Assembly (NCBI GenBank): GCA_964019415.1
Contig: OZ025878.1
Location: 3,348,012 to 3,412,011, forward strand
Direction of reading: 5' to 3'
DNA: 64,000 nucleotides
From: Ianthella basta
Lineage: Eukaryota > Porifera > Demospongiae > Verongiida > Ianthellidae
This document shows positions 1 through 11,665 of the stretch, in pieces (position 1 is the first letter of the stretch; every line of letters begins with the position of its first letter). Both the position numbers and the translations under genes were made by a program. The notes under the pieces were generated by a model, which worked only from the letters and a program-made list of their open reading frames with translations, had not been told where the DNA came from and made no database searches.

Positions 1-1339
1 TGATTATAATTATATAAGTTATGATTATATTACAATAGTAAGCCTAAGTCAATAAATTATAGCTATAGACTAACTAAAGTTTGAGTATTCATTATATACC
101 ACGTCTGGATTTTCATTAGGGAGGGATCGTTGAGTGTTGAACATGTGGTACACTTTTTTCTGTTGGTAAAATAAGTGTACCATGCACGCTCAATTATAAT
201 ATGTTGTAATATTATATATAATATTACAATACTGCAGCTTAATTTTCACAAGAGGGAGGTGGGAGCACTAGCGATAGCCGAATATTATGTTTTGATCTGG
301 AGGATTTTGGTAGCTGCTTTGACAACTGCGTATACAGCTGCTTAGTCTATTTCTTACAGCTGTTTAGAAGCAGTTGACAAAGACCTCTGGGTCGAAATGT
401 CCTGCTTCCAGCTTCCCATTGTATAAGCTACAGCATTGCTCTCCAAATTGCAATGCAGCTATAAGCCACTATTGAATCATCAAATCATAATAATAATGTA
501 GGTTGAACTGCTATATTTCATAATTTTGTGAATGTGGTCATGTATAAATTAAATGTAGCTAGCATATGGGGAGGCCAGAGTGAAACCCCTGTAATCTGCC
601 CCCTCCCCATAATTCACCCAACCTGCTAATCCGCCTGAGTTTCTGCCATACGAATTAGTGTGTGTACTTTTAGTTTTACCTCACGCGATCACTAATCCGC
701 CAGTGTCACTAATCCACCACAAAACTGAAACTCCCAATCGTGGCGATTACAGGGGCTTCACTGTGCATACAATCTCTTCTCAGAGACATGTGTGACTGCA
801 AATTATATAAATCAGGAAATGCTAGCTAAATTTTAAGGCTGATTGACAGTAATTTCAAATTTTGAAGGCCATATGCATCCCTATTAAACCAAACATTGAC
901 TATCTCTCATCCATACATTGTCTCCTGTCCGTATACGTACATACATATATTTTATAACCAAATGTATTGTGTATAATATATAATAAATTTGATTGGGTGC
1001 ACATAATTTTTATCATGGCCATTGTAACTATTGATCATTCAATCTCAGCTACATTACTGCATATCAATCATCATATATAGTCCAAGTGTTCTGACTGTAA
1101 CATTTCAATGTAGAAATGATTGTTCACACTACTTTTGTTGTGGGTCGATACATCACATCAGTATAATAATTCAATGAGTGAAATTCATTACAATATCTGT
1201 ATACATCACATAGTACAAAACTCACAAGCACACACACATGCACTAAAATGTGTACATTACTATCATAAAATTAATTGTAAATACATGTACAACATTGCAC
1301 TAGCATCACAATATCTAACTAATAGTCTTAACGAAAGGT
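1..1339. other. intergenic, no gene seen
   Basis: No coding exon recognised. The stretch is AT-rich and holds a small inverted-repeat element at about 576-763 (listed separately). It lies downstream of the 3' end of NHL exon B. Confidence 0.6.
576..763. mobile_element. short TIR element (MITE-like)
   Basis: The left end reads CAGAGTGAAACCCCTGTAAT and the right end, reverse-complemented, reads CACAGTGAAGCCCCTGTAAT, an inverted repeat of about 20-25 bp bounding about 190 bp. There is no coding capacity. A clean target-site duplication was not found, so the class is unassigned. The CAG ends would fit a hAT-derived element, which is only an inference. Confidence 0.5.
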
Positions 1340-2173
1340 TCAGAAGACCTGTACACGCTTAAGATAGTCAACTACATAAACTAGTCCGTTGTTGTCATCA
1401 ACACATATACCTCGAGGGTTGCAGAACTTCCCAGGATCAGACCCTTTTTCTCCAAATTGATGAATCAATTCACAATCACCTTCCAAGGTGTTCACTGTTA
1501 CAGTGTGGGAAGAAAATGAAGTAATCAACAAATGGTTGTCATTAGTAGTGGCAATGCAGGTTGGATTGGAGTTGGTCTTGAAATCCCGCTTGAAAGTGAC
1601 CTCTTTAGACCATGCACAAATGCGTTCATTCCCCTGATCAACAACATACACAAGACCATCTGAACCAAATGCTATGTCACGGGGCTCATTAAGACATCCT
1701 GGACCACTTCCGATTGAGCCAAAAGCAAAAAGAAACTTGCCTTCTTCATCGTGAACAGTGACACGATGGTTACCACAATCACATATGTAAATCAGACCTT
1801 CTGCGCTAACAGACAAACCAGCCGGTTGGCTGAAACAATCACTTTCACTACCTGCATGACATATGGTCCGAAGAAGACGACCATCTTGGGACAGCTTGAC
1901 TACTGTATTTTTGAGGTAGTTGCTCACCCAAACATTCCCTTTGAGATCAAATGAAACACCGAACAATGTACCACTAAGCATTCCTTCCCCAATGGACCTC
2001 ACCAATGTACCATTATTGGTGAGAAGATGAACACACATGCTCTCTCCATCTGTCACAGCTAGAAGTCCCTCACTGCTAATTGCCATTGCCAAATACCTAC
2101 CACCTCTTGGACTGTGTCGAATGACCTTCCGACACTCTCCAAGCTTCCTCCAGTCCCTGGGTGGGTGCTTCAC
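1340..2173 (-). CDS. NHL beta-propeller exon, kinase-NHL gene copy B
   Basis: Terminal exon of 277 codons plus stop. It encodes about six NHL-type repeats (G-hydrophobic...D..N.RV...), ending in the closing strand RVQVF just before the stop, as expected of a complete six-bladed propeller. NHL propellers bind protein or RNA. The exon begins at a splice acceptor (ctgcag|GTGAAG), so the first codon is Val, not an initiator. Phase 0 matches the donor of the kinase remnant at 2963. The propeller is open and intact although its kinase partner is truncated. It may be transcribed from a broken gene or be on its way to a pseudogene. Confidence 0.8.
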   Translation of the reverse strand: MKHPPRDWRKLGECRKVIRHSPRGGRYLAMAISSEGLLAVTDGESMCVHLLTNNGTLVRSIGEGMLSGTLFGVSFDLKGNVWVSNYLKNTVVKLSQDGRLLRTICHAGSESDCFSQPAGLSVSAEGLIYICDCGNHRVTVHDEEGKFLFAFGSIGSGPGCLNEPRDIAFGSDGLVYVVDQGNERICAWSKEVTFKRDFKTNSNPTCIATTNDNHLLITSFSSHTVTVNTLEGDCELIHQFGEKGSDPGKFCNPRGICVDDNNGLVYVVDYLKRVQVF

Positions 2174-2689
2174 CTGCAGGTGGAATTAGTGAGCTGCAGG
2201 TAACACAGTAGGAGTGTACGTGACAGACAGTTAGAAACATTCACTTGCAAACACATGGAATTAGTTCCTGTCAATGTGGTAGGTGGGGGCCTGGAGGTAT
2301 ATATGCACAGGTAACAGAAGAGGACAGTGACAAAAGCAAACGGTAATTGATTACCTGCATGAATAAATTACTGCAAATGTAGATTTACATATACCTTGAT
2401 CTATACTCAAAACACATGCACATTTACCTTTCTGACACTTTACTCATGTGATTGCGCAAAAGCATGAATGTCAATCGAGACTGAGAAATCCTGAATAACT
2501 GTAATGGGTGATGTAGTGGCAGGCGGAGCATTGCAGAAGAAGCAGCTATCTATATCCTCCACTCCTCACGGACGTATCTAGTTTCGGCACTAGTGACAGT
2601 GCTAATGATACCATATGGCCATGGAGAAATAAATTAGGCAATATGGCATTAGGATAGGAGTAGCCATTTTGATTAGGCTCATTCCCAAG

Positions 2690-2885
2690 TAGACATTATG
2701 AGCGTGATGTCTGATTAGGAGCTACGTAAATCTCACAGAAGCGTAATTCAATAGGCTTCTTACTAGAATTACCGTGCAAACACATCCCTATATATATCCT
2801 ATAATTGCTTGATCGATGGCAAAATGTGAACAAAGATGATTGCGAGTCTTGCAAAGCGTGGACCTCAAGCACCACCATCTTGTAA
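2690..2885. repeat. dispersed repeat, diverged copy
   Basis: About 190 bp whose word order (gagct..., agaag, tttttac/cttactag, aacacatc, a block near gatggcaaaatg, then agatgatt...) resembles the two copies at about 13161-13560. It lies in the intron of gene copy B. Judged by eye, identity is low, so this is tentative. Confidence 0.35.
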
Positions 2886-2962
2886 TGCTCGAAACATAGT
2901 CCATGACAAACGTGAAGCCATATGAATACCTAAAAGCGAAAACAAATAGATGCGGTGCTCAC

Positions 2963-3676
2963 CTGTTCAGTAATTGCAGCTACTGGCTGCTTTCTCAGCC
3001 GCTCAATCTCGGCTTGCTGCGCTTGAATGGTATCTTGTTGCTCTTGACTTGCAATGAGCTGAGCTTGATTTGAAGCTTGCAATGCTTTGATAGTAGTGTC
3101 CTTTTCTCTCAATGCCTCTTCTTTCTGTCTGCATTCTTCCTCTTTGGCTGACAACAGCTGGCGAAGTTGCTCAATAGGAGCAGTAACTTGGCCAACGCTT
3201 GGGAGGGATGACTCGATACATCTCAGCTCTTGCACCAGCACTGCACTGGATGGACGCTTGTCTGGTCGGTTCTCCAGACACTGGCGGACTGTGGGGAGAA
3301 ACAGCTGCTTCTCTTGTGGAGTGAACATTTCAGCATAACGTTCACGGCGCTGGAACTCATCCAGTGCAATAAGCTGATCTCCTTTGTACTGTGTGAGATG
3401 ACAAGGCTCTGGCCATTCATGGGTTATGATAGAGAGGATGATGGTGCCAAATGAGAACACATCTAGCTTCTCATTGTATCGTGGTGGGCTCTGGAGAGCC
3501 TCAGGAGACATGAACGCTGGGGTGCCTTTTACGGATGATTTACGAATGATGGATGATGGGTTGATGGCTCGGCTCATGCCAAAGTCAGTCAACTTGGTCA
3601 CAAAAGACACCACGTTCAGCAATACATTGTTAGGGCTGAGGTCGTGGTGTACTAGAGGTGGATTCTGGCCATGGAC
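2963..3676 (-). pseudogene. truncated kinase exon, kinase-NHL gene copy B
   Basis: Homologous to the kinase exons of copies A, C and D but begins just before the catalytic loop. The ATP-binding N-lobe (glycine loop and catalytic Lys) is absent. It keeps the HHD catalytic Asp with its Asn five residues on, DFG, an SPE version of the APE motif, DVFSFG, the C-lobe and a short coiled coil (EEECRQKEEALREKD...). An in-frame TAG at 3677-3679 marks the point where similarity to the paralogs stops; beyond it lies unrelated DNA with a GT tract. The donor at 2963 (GAACAG|gtgagc) is intact and in phase with the NHL exon at 2173. Without Lys and glycine loop it could not be a conventional active kinase. 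Probably a 5'-truncated duplicate. Confidence 0.75.
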
Positions 3677-3679
3677 CTA

Positions 3680-4794
3680 GATCCCGCCCTACGTCCATCC
3701 AGGACAAGGAGAAAAGAAGTGTGTGTGTGTGTGTGTGAGTGCATGTGCGTGCACATTTGTACATATATAATTATGTGTGCGTGTCAATATACTTGAGTGT
3801 ACCCTCAGCTAGGACCTGTACATGGTTCTGTGTTATTTCATTGGCTTTGTTATTTGATTGGCATACACTAATTAAGTGCCCAACATTATGTTACATAATT
3901 ATATATAGCTTATTGATATCATTCATAGCTACACAATTGCATGCACATGTGCACGAGCCGTGAATAGCTATATCATGAAATTCATGATCAACTATACCAT
4001 GTGCCCCTCAGCATGTTGCACTATACTATATGTTACTCTTTTCAATTAATGACTCTATTTCGAATTAATTGTGTTGTTTTGTAATGTCTACTGATCATGC
4101 ATTAGGAATGTTCTGTCCTATGTGTGTGTGTGCTACTGCATGCATGCATGTATATAATACATGTGTGTACATTAAATGTATGTGCAATAACTTTATATTG
4201 TGTATAATCATATTGCCTAAATTCATGTGTATGATTGGACAATTAAGATAACTATAATATTCTTCAAATGGGAATTGTTGAGCACATTCACTTGGCACAT
4301 GTACCAATAAATAACACAGTTCACATAACTTCTTGTCTAGCAATTCCAAGCTTGATCACTCTCCCTATTTGCGTGGCCTTCCCACATCTGCCTCGCATGC
4401 AGTCTATAGTCTCCTGCAGCCCTTTGCTGCATGCACATGTATGTACACACAGCAACACCGTCGTGTGTTATTCCATCATCAGTGTATGTGTGTAATAATT
4501 GAATGGACTGTGTGAATCACATGCATATGCCGATCGAGAAGCCCCAGAAATGCAATGTGGTCCAGACATTTTACCGCTGCTTGCATTACTTAAGTGCCCA
4601 TGTCCATGGAGAGGATCTAGCTAGGTCAATAACCATGCAATAATTAACCAATTGCAATTATCTGGTCGGGACAACTGACCCAAAAAGTACTGTATAAGGT
4701 AAAAGATACAAACTATAGAAACCATGCAATCGTAAGTAACTGAAACAAGTGTGTACTGTTAACGACTAATTGTTGATAAACATAGTCAGTACAG
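3680..4794. other. intergenic between copies B and C
   Basis: No coding exon is supported. It contains a short GT tract near 3720-3737 and AT-rich unique sequence. Short ORFs here have no recognisable domains. The kinase N-lobe missing from copy B is not here. Confidence 0.6.
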
Positions 4795-5619
4795 TTAGAA
4801 AATCTGAACACGATAGTTCTGGCTATCGACGACATACACCCGACCATTATCATCGATGCATATCCCACAAGGTCCTATAAACTTTCCAGTTTGAGAACCA
4901 TATCCTCCAAACTCATGAACCAGTTTACCTTCCAATTTATAAATCATTATCATGTGGAAGGAGAATGAGGTGATCAACAAATGGTTGTCATTAGTAGCAG
5001 CAATGATGTCTGGGACATACTTCGTTTTGAAATCTCTTCTAAAAGTGCCATCTTTAGACCAAACTGAAACTCTCTTATTCCTTTTATCAGTAACATACAC
5101 GAGGCCATCTGAACCAAATGCCGCTCCATCACATCTATTAAAACACCCTGGGCCACTTCCAAATGAGCCAAAAGCGAACAGAAACTTGGCATCTTCGTCG
5201 TGAACAGTGACACGGATGTTATCGCAGATGAAAATCAGGCCCTCTCGACTAATGGACACACCACAAGGAGAGTGTAAACAATCTCCTTCACTACTTGCAT
5301 GGTGTATGGTCTGAAGGAGTTGGCCATCTTGGGACAGCTTGACCACTTTATTGCTCTCTGAGTCTGTCACCCAAACATTCCCTTTGAGATCAAACGCAAC
5401 ACCAGATACCAACAAACCATCAATCACTCCTTTCCCAATGGACCTCACCAATGTACCGTTATCAGTAAGAAGATGAACACACCTGTTCCCCTCATCTGTC
5501 ACAGCTAAGAGGCCCTCACTGTTCACTGACACTGCGAAATACACACTACCCTTTGGACTGTGTTGGATGACCTTCTGACACTCTCCAAGCTTCCTCCAGT
5601 CCCTGGGAGGGTGCCTCAC
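4795..5619 (-). CDS. NHL beta-propeller exon, kinase-NHL gene copy C
   Basis: Terminal exon of 274 codons plus stop, starting at acceptor ctgtag|GTGAGG and ending RVQIF-stop. It has about six NHL-type blades: AVSVNSEGLLAVTDEGN, AFDLKGNVWVTDSESN, SISREGLIFICDN, AFGSDGLVYVTDKRNK, a degenerate fifth blade, and ICIDDNGRVYVVDSQN. The third blade lacks the GNH triplet of the paralogs (CDNIRVTV), a small deletion. Phase 0 fits the donor of the kinase exon at 9134. The intron between them (5620-9133) is inflated by repeat insertions. The likely role is a substrate or RNA-binding propeller at the C-terminus of the kinase. Confidence 0.85.
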   Translation of the reverse strand: MRHPPRDWRKLGECQKVIQHSPKGSVYFAVSVNSEGLLAVTDEGNRCVHLLTDNGTLVRSIGKGVIDGLLVSGVAFDLKGNVWVTDSESNKVVKLSQDGQLLQTIHHASSEGDCLHSPCGVSISREGLIFICDNIRVTVHDEDAKFLFAFGSFGSGPGCFNRCDGAAFGSDGLVYVTDKRNKRVSVWSKDGTFRRDFKTKYVPDIIAATNDNHLLITSFSFHMIMIYKLEGKLVHEFGGYGSQTGKFIGPCGICIDDNGRVYVVDSQNYRVQIF

Positions 5620-5884
5620 CTACAGGTGGAATTAGTGAACTGCAGATAACACAGCTAGTATAGGAGTGTACATGCATGACAGACAGTTAAATTAGACACA
5701 TGCATTCACTTGTAAACACAAAGAAATAGTTCCCTGTTAATGTGGTGGGTGGGGAGATACACACAGGTAACACAACAGAGTCATGCAGAGACAGAAATGG
5801 AGTCGCCTGTCCATAATGGCACCAGAACCCGAATCCAGAATAACTTGCACAGTTCTATACGGATTCATACCAATATTCACAGTA

Positions 5885-6010
5885 TATTTATATATAACGA
5901 GCAAGCGCGGCTTTCGGCTGCACTCGCTCCGTGTTGCGTCGCCAAGTGGACAATGCAGGCCAACCATCACCATTTTGGTGATTGCAGCTGGGTGACATTG
6001 CCTGGGTATA
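5885..6010. repeat. dispersed repeat with hairpin, copy 1
   Basis: About 125 bp repeated in inverted orientation at about 15345-15460. Shared blocks include gagcaagcgcggc, a gcgacgc core next to ccaagtggacaatgcaggcc, and gtgattgcagctgggtgaca. It contains an imperfect hairpin built on GAGCAAGCGCGG. It lies in the intron of kinase-NHL copy C. Element class unknown. Confidence 0.6.
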
Positions 6011-6957
6011 GTGCTGATCTTGTTTGCACTGACGTTGGCCACTTTCATACACTTGCATGCACATACACATATAGCTAGCTACACCTACACCATATTAATA
6101 GAATTGCTTGGTCATGTATTTCTGCCAGTGCAACACCTTTATGCCTATCTTTTCAATGAATAAAATTGCCACCAGTGATGACATAACTGCATTCCTAAAC
6201 GCTTATACGCAACTGGTCTATTGTGTAGTTAACAGGTCTGAATTCAAGACGGTGTAGTATACTATACAAGTTAAAGTGAAGCAGTCTTACCATTTCACTG
6301 TGGCCGAGACAAACAGTGCTGTGGAAGATCTGGTTGTTCCACGAAAGAAGCCGAGACCACAAAAATCGCTGACGAAGGAAAGTCAGTTGGACAAGATACC
6401 AAAATAAATGCGTAAATGGACATCTTCTAGTCACTGAACACTGTGTCTGGCTCTGTTGCGTGAAACAATATGGACAAGAATATGCACAGACGCAGTTCGT
6501 TGCGCGACTTCTTTAAATGACGAGGAACAAAGTCCAGCAGGACATCGTCGGAAGCTCCCAACCGTGATTAAAATTTCTCTTCTACTTCTAATTCTGCTTC
6601 GAAGACGGTCTTCCTCCACAAAAGAAGCATTTTCCAAACCCTTCGTGCAGCATCCTGCCATGGCCACAACCAAGAGTGCTGACTATGCATTATTTTGAAT
6701 TCTGTTCCCTGTAATCTCATTGGTCAACGTGCTGCCAAATGGCACGCAGTATTCTCATTGGTCAGCCCTTAGCCCGTTGTGACGTCATGGAGGCGTCTAC
6801 TAAATGGAATGGTACCCTTGCCTGTTGCAGTAACATAAGGCAGGCGCTTACCGAATGCAAATGGCGTCGTCTCGGGAGAGGTCTGATCTCGATATTGTTG
6901 TAGAAGGTTCGTTTCTGCTGCACACTCACAATACAATATATTATATATAGTACGGGA

Positions 6958-7240
6958 GGAGGGTAGCTGCTTTAACGACAGCCAACTCTAAATTCGATTG
7001 TTGAACGATAGTGAATCAAACTGTCCAATAACCGGAAGTCAAGGTAGCAACAATTAATAAAACGGCCGTCAACCGTGAATAAAAAACGGAAATAGAAGGA
7101 TATCATTTCAAGAACTGCAAGACGGGCATGCAATTTCAACCCGTGAAGGACACTTCTGATTCCTGAGAGTTTGGTGAAATCTTGTGCAGCAGTTTTTGCC
7201 CAAATCATGAACGAACAAACAAACAAACAAACAGTTGTGC
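6958..7240. repeat. dispersed 280 bp repeat, copy 1
   Basis: The reverse complement matches about 16170-16470 over most of its length, sharing the (GTTT)n edge, tgcacag, cttgcagttctt, a ttcta/atttccg block, a gacggccattttattaat block, and the final gcagctacc. The two copies are in opposite orientation. It ends next to a run of caaa units. It lies in the intron of copy C. Confidence 0.65.
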
Positions 7241-7440
7241 CAATGTGGTAGCGGACAGGCTCTGTGCAGCACAAGGCAAGTGGCTGCGTGCATGTGTGTG
7301 GCTGCATGCATGCATGCATACACACAGGGTCGTTATACCTGGAAACCGCTAACATGGCCGCTAAATTTGCACCTTTTTGAAACATTATATTTTCGCTCTC
7401 TGAATGATTCTACGAAAAATAAATGGCAGGAGAAGGAATT

Positions 7441-7581
7441 ATGATCTTAGCTTTATCAGAAAAGTCAGTCAGCGCAACGGAGAAAGCTTGGATAAAGATG
7501 TTTGAAGGTGTTGAAAATGGCACACTCGCCGACATTCAGAGCAAAACCGGCATATCTAGACGACGCCTGAAACACACGTAG
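7441..7581 (+). pseudogene. possible transposase relic, 46-codon ORF
   Basis: ATG to TAG, 46 codons, inside the TIR insertion. The segment TLADIQSKTGISRRRLKH has the spacing of a helix-turn-helix (short helix, turn at TG, basic recognition helix). It could be the N-terminal DNA-binding piece of a transposase whose remainder is lost. Too short to assign to a family; it may be chance. Confidence 0.3.
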
Positions 7582-8064
7582 CTGCGCAGGTTAGGTGTAG
7601 GAAAATGTAAAGTTTCAGAATCGACTGAGAACTGGGCATACATGCATCTGTTCGCAGAAAATATAAAGAAAAACACCTTTTTGGTAGTACTTTTGCCACA
7701 ATTCGCACGTTCAAATGTTATTTTCTCGAAAAGAGAGTACAGCACACTTCTGTTCTGAGTCGAATATAAAGGTATATTTACTACTAAACATGATGATTTG
7801 CAGCACACTCACCAAGATGGGGTTCTAAGTATGCCGTTTTTTTTATACAAAATTTCCTGAACAACAAACCGGCCATTGTGATGACGTCAACAAACGTCAC
7901 TTACGTTATCGACTAGCAATGTGTTAAAGGAAAGTTAGGACGCCGCTCGTCAACCGAAGTGCAGCAGATCGAGGACAGTATCTGCTATTGTTGTCAGGCC
8001 TACAGAACTGCAAGAGTATGATTTAGTAAAGGTACGTTGGGGTGCATCCATGTGTGCCACATTA

Positions 8065-8350
8065 CATGCTGCCTAAGTCACCGCACAGCTTCAATTCACG
8101 CGTTGTCTCCTTCCACGCGCTGCCTAACTCCACACGCAGCCTCAGTCCACGCGCTGTTTTAGTCCATGCGCTGTCTCACCCCACACACTGCCTCATTCCG
8201 TACGCGACCTTACTCAACACACTGCCTCTCTCCACGCGCTGTCTCACTCTACGTGCTACGTACGTAGCTAATTTAACACAGTCTCATTCGACGTGCTGCT
8301 TCGCTCCACAAACATTTTCTCATTCCACACGCTGTCTCGCTCTACACATA
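8065..8350. repeat. degenerate tandem repeat, about 20-23 bp unit
   Basis: Roughly a dozen imperfect copies of a unit like TCCACGCGCTGTCTCA, with variants such as tccacacgcagcctca and cattccacacgctgtctc. It lies inside the TIR insertion. The ORF running through it is a by-product of the repeat and not a gene. Confidence 0.6.
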
Positions 8351-9133
8351 CTCAGTACCAACTTGATTTATGCTGTAGACAAATACTGGAATACAGAAAA
8401 TAACTTCATTGGGCAAAGACTCTTGTGTGAGAACCGTAGCAAGTGCTTATCTGCTATGTAAGCACTCTAGCATAGGGCTAGTCTGTTGTATGAGTACTTC
8501 GAAGTGCTGGTGTGTTGTATAAGCACTCTAGCTGAGTCTTGGTCTATTGTATGAGCACTCTAGCTGAGTGCTGGTCTATTGCGTAGGCTCTATCTTAGTG
8601 ATGTCACTTGTGACATCAGTGATGTCATTCGTGATATCACTAAGTTTCTCCCTCCGAATCTGTTAATGCAAGGAATTTAGCTGTTATCCACACGTTTCAC
8701 CTAAAGTACAGGTTTCCTGGTATAACTACCCTGTGCATGTGCCTATTCTTAGCTACTGATTTCCCCAGCACGTGGTCACATACATACGTTAAGGGGTGTT
8801 CCACATGAATACATGCTTGAGGAGATGCTGCACAACATATGATGTGATGCTAGTGTAGCCACCTTTGGTCCCCCTTGCCATCTACCCAGTTCTGCAAGTG
8901 TTGAAATGCCCATGCATTCCACTCAACATCAGCTTCAGACATTCAAACTCTACAAATTCACATAAACCTTCAGAGGATACTCCTCTGATATACTTCCCAT
9001 TACTGTAAAACGTCTACCAGCCATGTTGACATTGTCCAGGTGTGGGCAATGGTTACAGACAAGTTACAGGTGTACAAACACAACCATAGGGAGTAAGAGG
9101 GAATGTACACCAACTAGAGATGTGGCAGCTCAC

Positions 9134-10204
9134 CTGTTTAGCTACTGCCAGCTGGTTTCTCAATCGTTCGATCTCAGCTTGCTGTGCTTGAATGGTATCT
9201 TGCTGCTCTTGTATAGTAGCGTCTTTCTCCCTCAATGCCTCATCCTTCTGTCTGCATTCTTCCTCCTTGGCTGACAACTGCTGAAGCTGCTCGATAGGAG
9301 CAACAACATGGCTGACAATTGGGAGGGACGCCTCAATGCGTCTCAGCTCTCGCACCAGCCCTGCACTGGAGGGACGCTTGTCTGGTCGGTTCTCCAGACA
9401 CTGGCAGACTGTGGGGAGTAACAGCTGCTTCTCTTGTGCAGTGAACATTGCAACATAACGTTTACGACGCTGGAGCTCGGTCAGTGCAACGAGTTGATCA
9501 CCTTTGAATTCATTGGGAGGATCGGGATCTGGCCAATTGTGGGTCAGAATGAAGAGGATGATGTTGCCAAACGAGAACACGTCTAATGTCTCATTGTATC
9601 GTGGTGGTTTTTGAAGAGCCTCAGGCGCCATGAATGCTGGGGTACCTTTCACTGAGGACCTTCTACTTAGGGTGGATGGGTTGATAGCTCGGCTCATGCC
9701 AAAGTCAGTCAACTTGGTCACAAAAGACACCACGTTCAGCAATACATTGTTAGGGCTGAGGTCGTGGTGTACTAGAGGTGGATTCTGGCCGTGGAGGTAG
9801 GCGAGCGCTTGACATATCTGCCGAAGTACGTACGCCTTGAGGTGGAGGGGGAACTCCTTGCCGTGACTCTCGCAGTATTTTCGCAAACTTGTATCCATCT
9901 TCTCGATTACCAGAACTGGTAAACGAGAGTTGCGTTCCAGATGTACCCCGAGGAACTGCACTACACCGGGATGACGTAGTTTGGACCAAGTTAGACATTC
10001 CGCTTCGAAGTTGCTGATGAGTTTCTCCACTCCTCCGGGCGACTGGTCTTGAAGCAGAATGTCGTGAAGGTGCTTGGAAGCGCACACGGTACCTCTCCAA
10101 TTTACCTCGTACACGGTGGCGTCAGAGCCCACACCGAGTTGGGTGTCCGTGAACGCTAGGTCGGATATAAGCAAATTCTGGAACGTGCGTATCCTTTCCG
10201 CCAT
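9134..10204 (-). CDS. TKL-like kinase + coiled-coil exon, gene copy C
   Basis: First coding exon, 357 codons from ATG at 10204 to donor AAACAG|gtgagc at 9134. The N-lobe has the glycine loop GVGSDATV and the ATP-binding Lys in CASKHLH. The C-lobe has HHDLSPNN (catalytic Asp, metal-binding Asn; HHD instead of HRD), DFGMS, APE as FMAPEAL, and DVFSFG. Residues about 300-357 form a short coiled coil (EEECRQKDEALREKDATIQEQQDTIQAQQAEIERLRNQ). Key catalytic residues are all present, so it is probably active. No signal peptide or membrane segment is seen. It is predicted to splice to the NHL exon at 5619 (phase 0) for a protein of about 631 aa. TKL is the best-fitting group by eye; the closest family is not resolved. 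Confidence 0.85.
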
Positions 10205-11459
10205 TTGATTAGCACGTGAGCCATGAGGTCTCCTGTGGACCCGCCCTCAAAATGGCTAGCGAGCCATTTTGAGTCGTGAGCAGAGTGGGCCGTCGCGCTG
10301 CATGATGGTGTTGAGTAAGCAGAGGCTGGGCACTTCACAATGGACAGAGTGTACAGCTAATGAAAATTCAGCATGCTGTGAAAGTGAGTTAGCAGACTGG
10401 AATGAAATTGGATAAGGAATGTAGAATACGTAGCTAGCTAGCTGATGCGGGAAACAGTTTAGCCAGACAATTAAGGCTAGTTCTCAGAATACCTCAGCTA
10501 TTCTGTTAGCCCGAAGGCTAGCTAGTCTTCTAGGCACACACAAGTATTTCAGTGAATCAGTTTGTCAATCGGTTCAGGCAGTGTGATGCGAGGAGGTGCT
10601 GTCACTTGTAAACTGTCATCGACTTCTTTCATTCACACATACCCCATGCATATGGCTACTATGTTATGGCAGATATATCAGCATAAGAATACACCAGACC
10701 TCAGTTCATGGTGTCTGACCTTAGGCCCTACATAATTTTCCTATTTTCAGAACCGAGAGGTGTCACTGTATTTCATATCCCTCAGACCTACAGTAGGCTG
10801 ACCTTTCCCCACCATTCCACCCCCACATATTACCAGTCAGTCTTTTACTGATCCATTTTACATGCACAGTATTGGTCATTGGATGTAATCTCATGTACCG
10901 GACCCCACTGCAGAAGGGTCTGGTAGTATTGCATAAGCTGACATATGCCGTAGGAATGTGATTATTTTATATTTGTGCTTAACTCTTGCACAATGCTGTT
11001 CGTAATGTGGTAGTGTGGTGAGAGAAGTATGGAGTGCCTGAATTGTTTGCTTGTACAGCTTGTTCTTGCTTTGTTTTTGGAGTGTACCTGAGAGACGTTG
11101 CAGTTAGTTGGAATCTTTTTACGAGCCGAAGCCATGTCTCCAAATTTAGGATGACGTCATACTAAACAGCGAATCTGATGGGCCCTGCAAGACAGGATCT
11201 CAGCCTGGACACAATTAAGTCAGCGTACACAATAATTATGCCAGACCCTTCTGCAGGGGTCTGGCTTGCAAGACTGTCATTGGATATTGGTATGTTCATG
11301 TGCAGATACAGTATATACAAGTAGTGTCTTTATCCTTCCCTATCCTTATCCTATGTATGTAGAAAGTGTATGTTCCTGTCTGTTCTAGCATGCACACGGC
11401 CAGCCATGTGTAGTTTGTGGAGTGTTTGACTGTGTACCTATGTGTGTGCTTCTTGGACT
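10205..11459. other. upstream region of copy C
   Basis: The 5' flank and likely promoter side of gene copy C. No coding exon is supported. It contains the palindromic-ended element at 10898-11264. A divergent, decayed plus-strand gene begins beyond it at about 11460. Confidence 0.5.
10898..11264. mobile_element. MITE-like element with palindromic ends
   Basis: Both ends are themselves short palindromes built on a PstI-like core: left CCGGACCCCACTGCAGAAGG..., right CCAGACCCTTCTGCAGGGGT.... The two ends are also inverted relative to each other, so each terminus can fold alone or pair with the other. About 370 bp, non-coding. Confidence 0.5.
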
Positions 11460-11665
11460 GTGTGATTAACACTGACTGTCCCTCCCATTCTCCTCTCATC
11501 TGGAACCTGCCCCATCACCGTGGAGGGGCCGGCAGGGTAGAGTCTTCCTGTAACTCCCTCTCCAACAGCCAACCTCTCACTCTCTGCAGCTCCACCGACA
11601 ACAGCTGGGGTGTCTGACATCCCTTGGACCAAGCCACCGGAACAGAGCCATTTTGGTGAGGATTG
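11460..11665 (+). pseudogene. possible exon relic of the divergent plus-strand gene
   Basis: A Pro/Ser/Thr-rich open segment (for example PTTAGVSDIPWTKPPEQ) ends at a plausible donor (ttttg|gtgagg near 11657). It lies upstream of copy C, where copies D and A carry exons of the same orientation. No counterpart was found in D or A, so assignment to the same gene rests only on position. Confidence 0.25.

Larger units (their letters stand above)
7325..8733. mobile_element. 1.4 kb TIR insertion in the intron of copy C
   Basis: Terminal inverted repeats of about 25 bp: the left end reads CAGGGTCGTTATACCTGGAA and the right end reads ...TATAACTACCCTG. The intron of gene copy A is an unfilled relative of the site: flanks at about 7240-7320 and 8740-8880 are adjacent there (about 31375-31590). 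CAGGG/CCCTG ends resemble hAT-type elements, but no clean 8 bp target duplication was found. Inside are a 46-codon ORF (7441-7581) with a helix-turn-helix-like segment (TLADIQSKTGISRRRLKH), possibly a transposase relic, and a degenerate tandem repeat. Confidence 0.6.
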
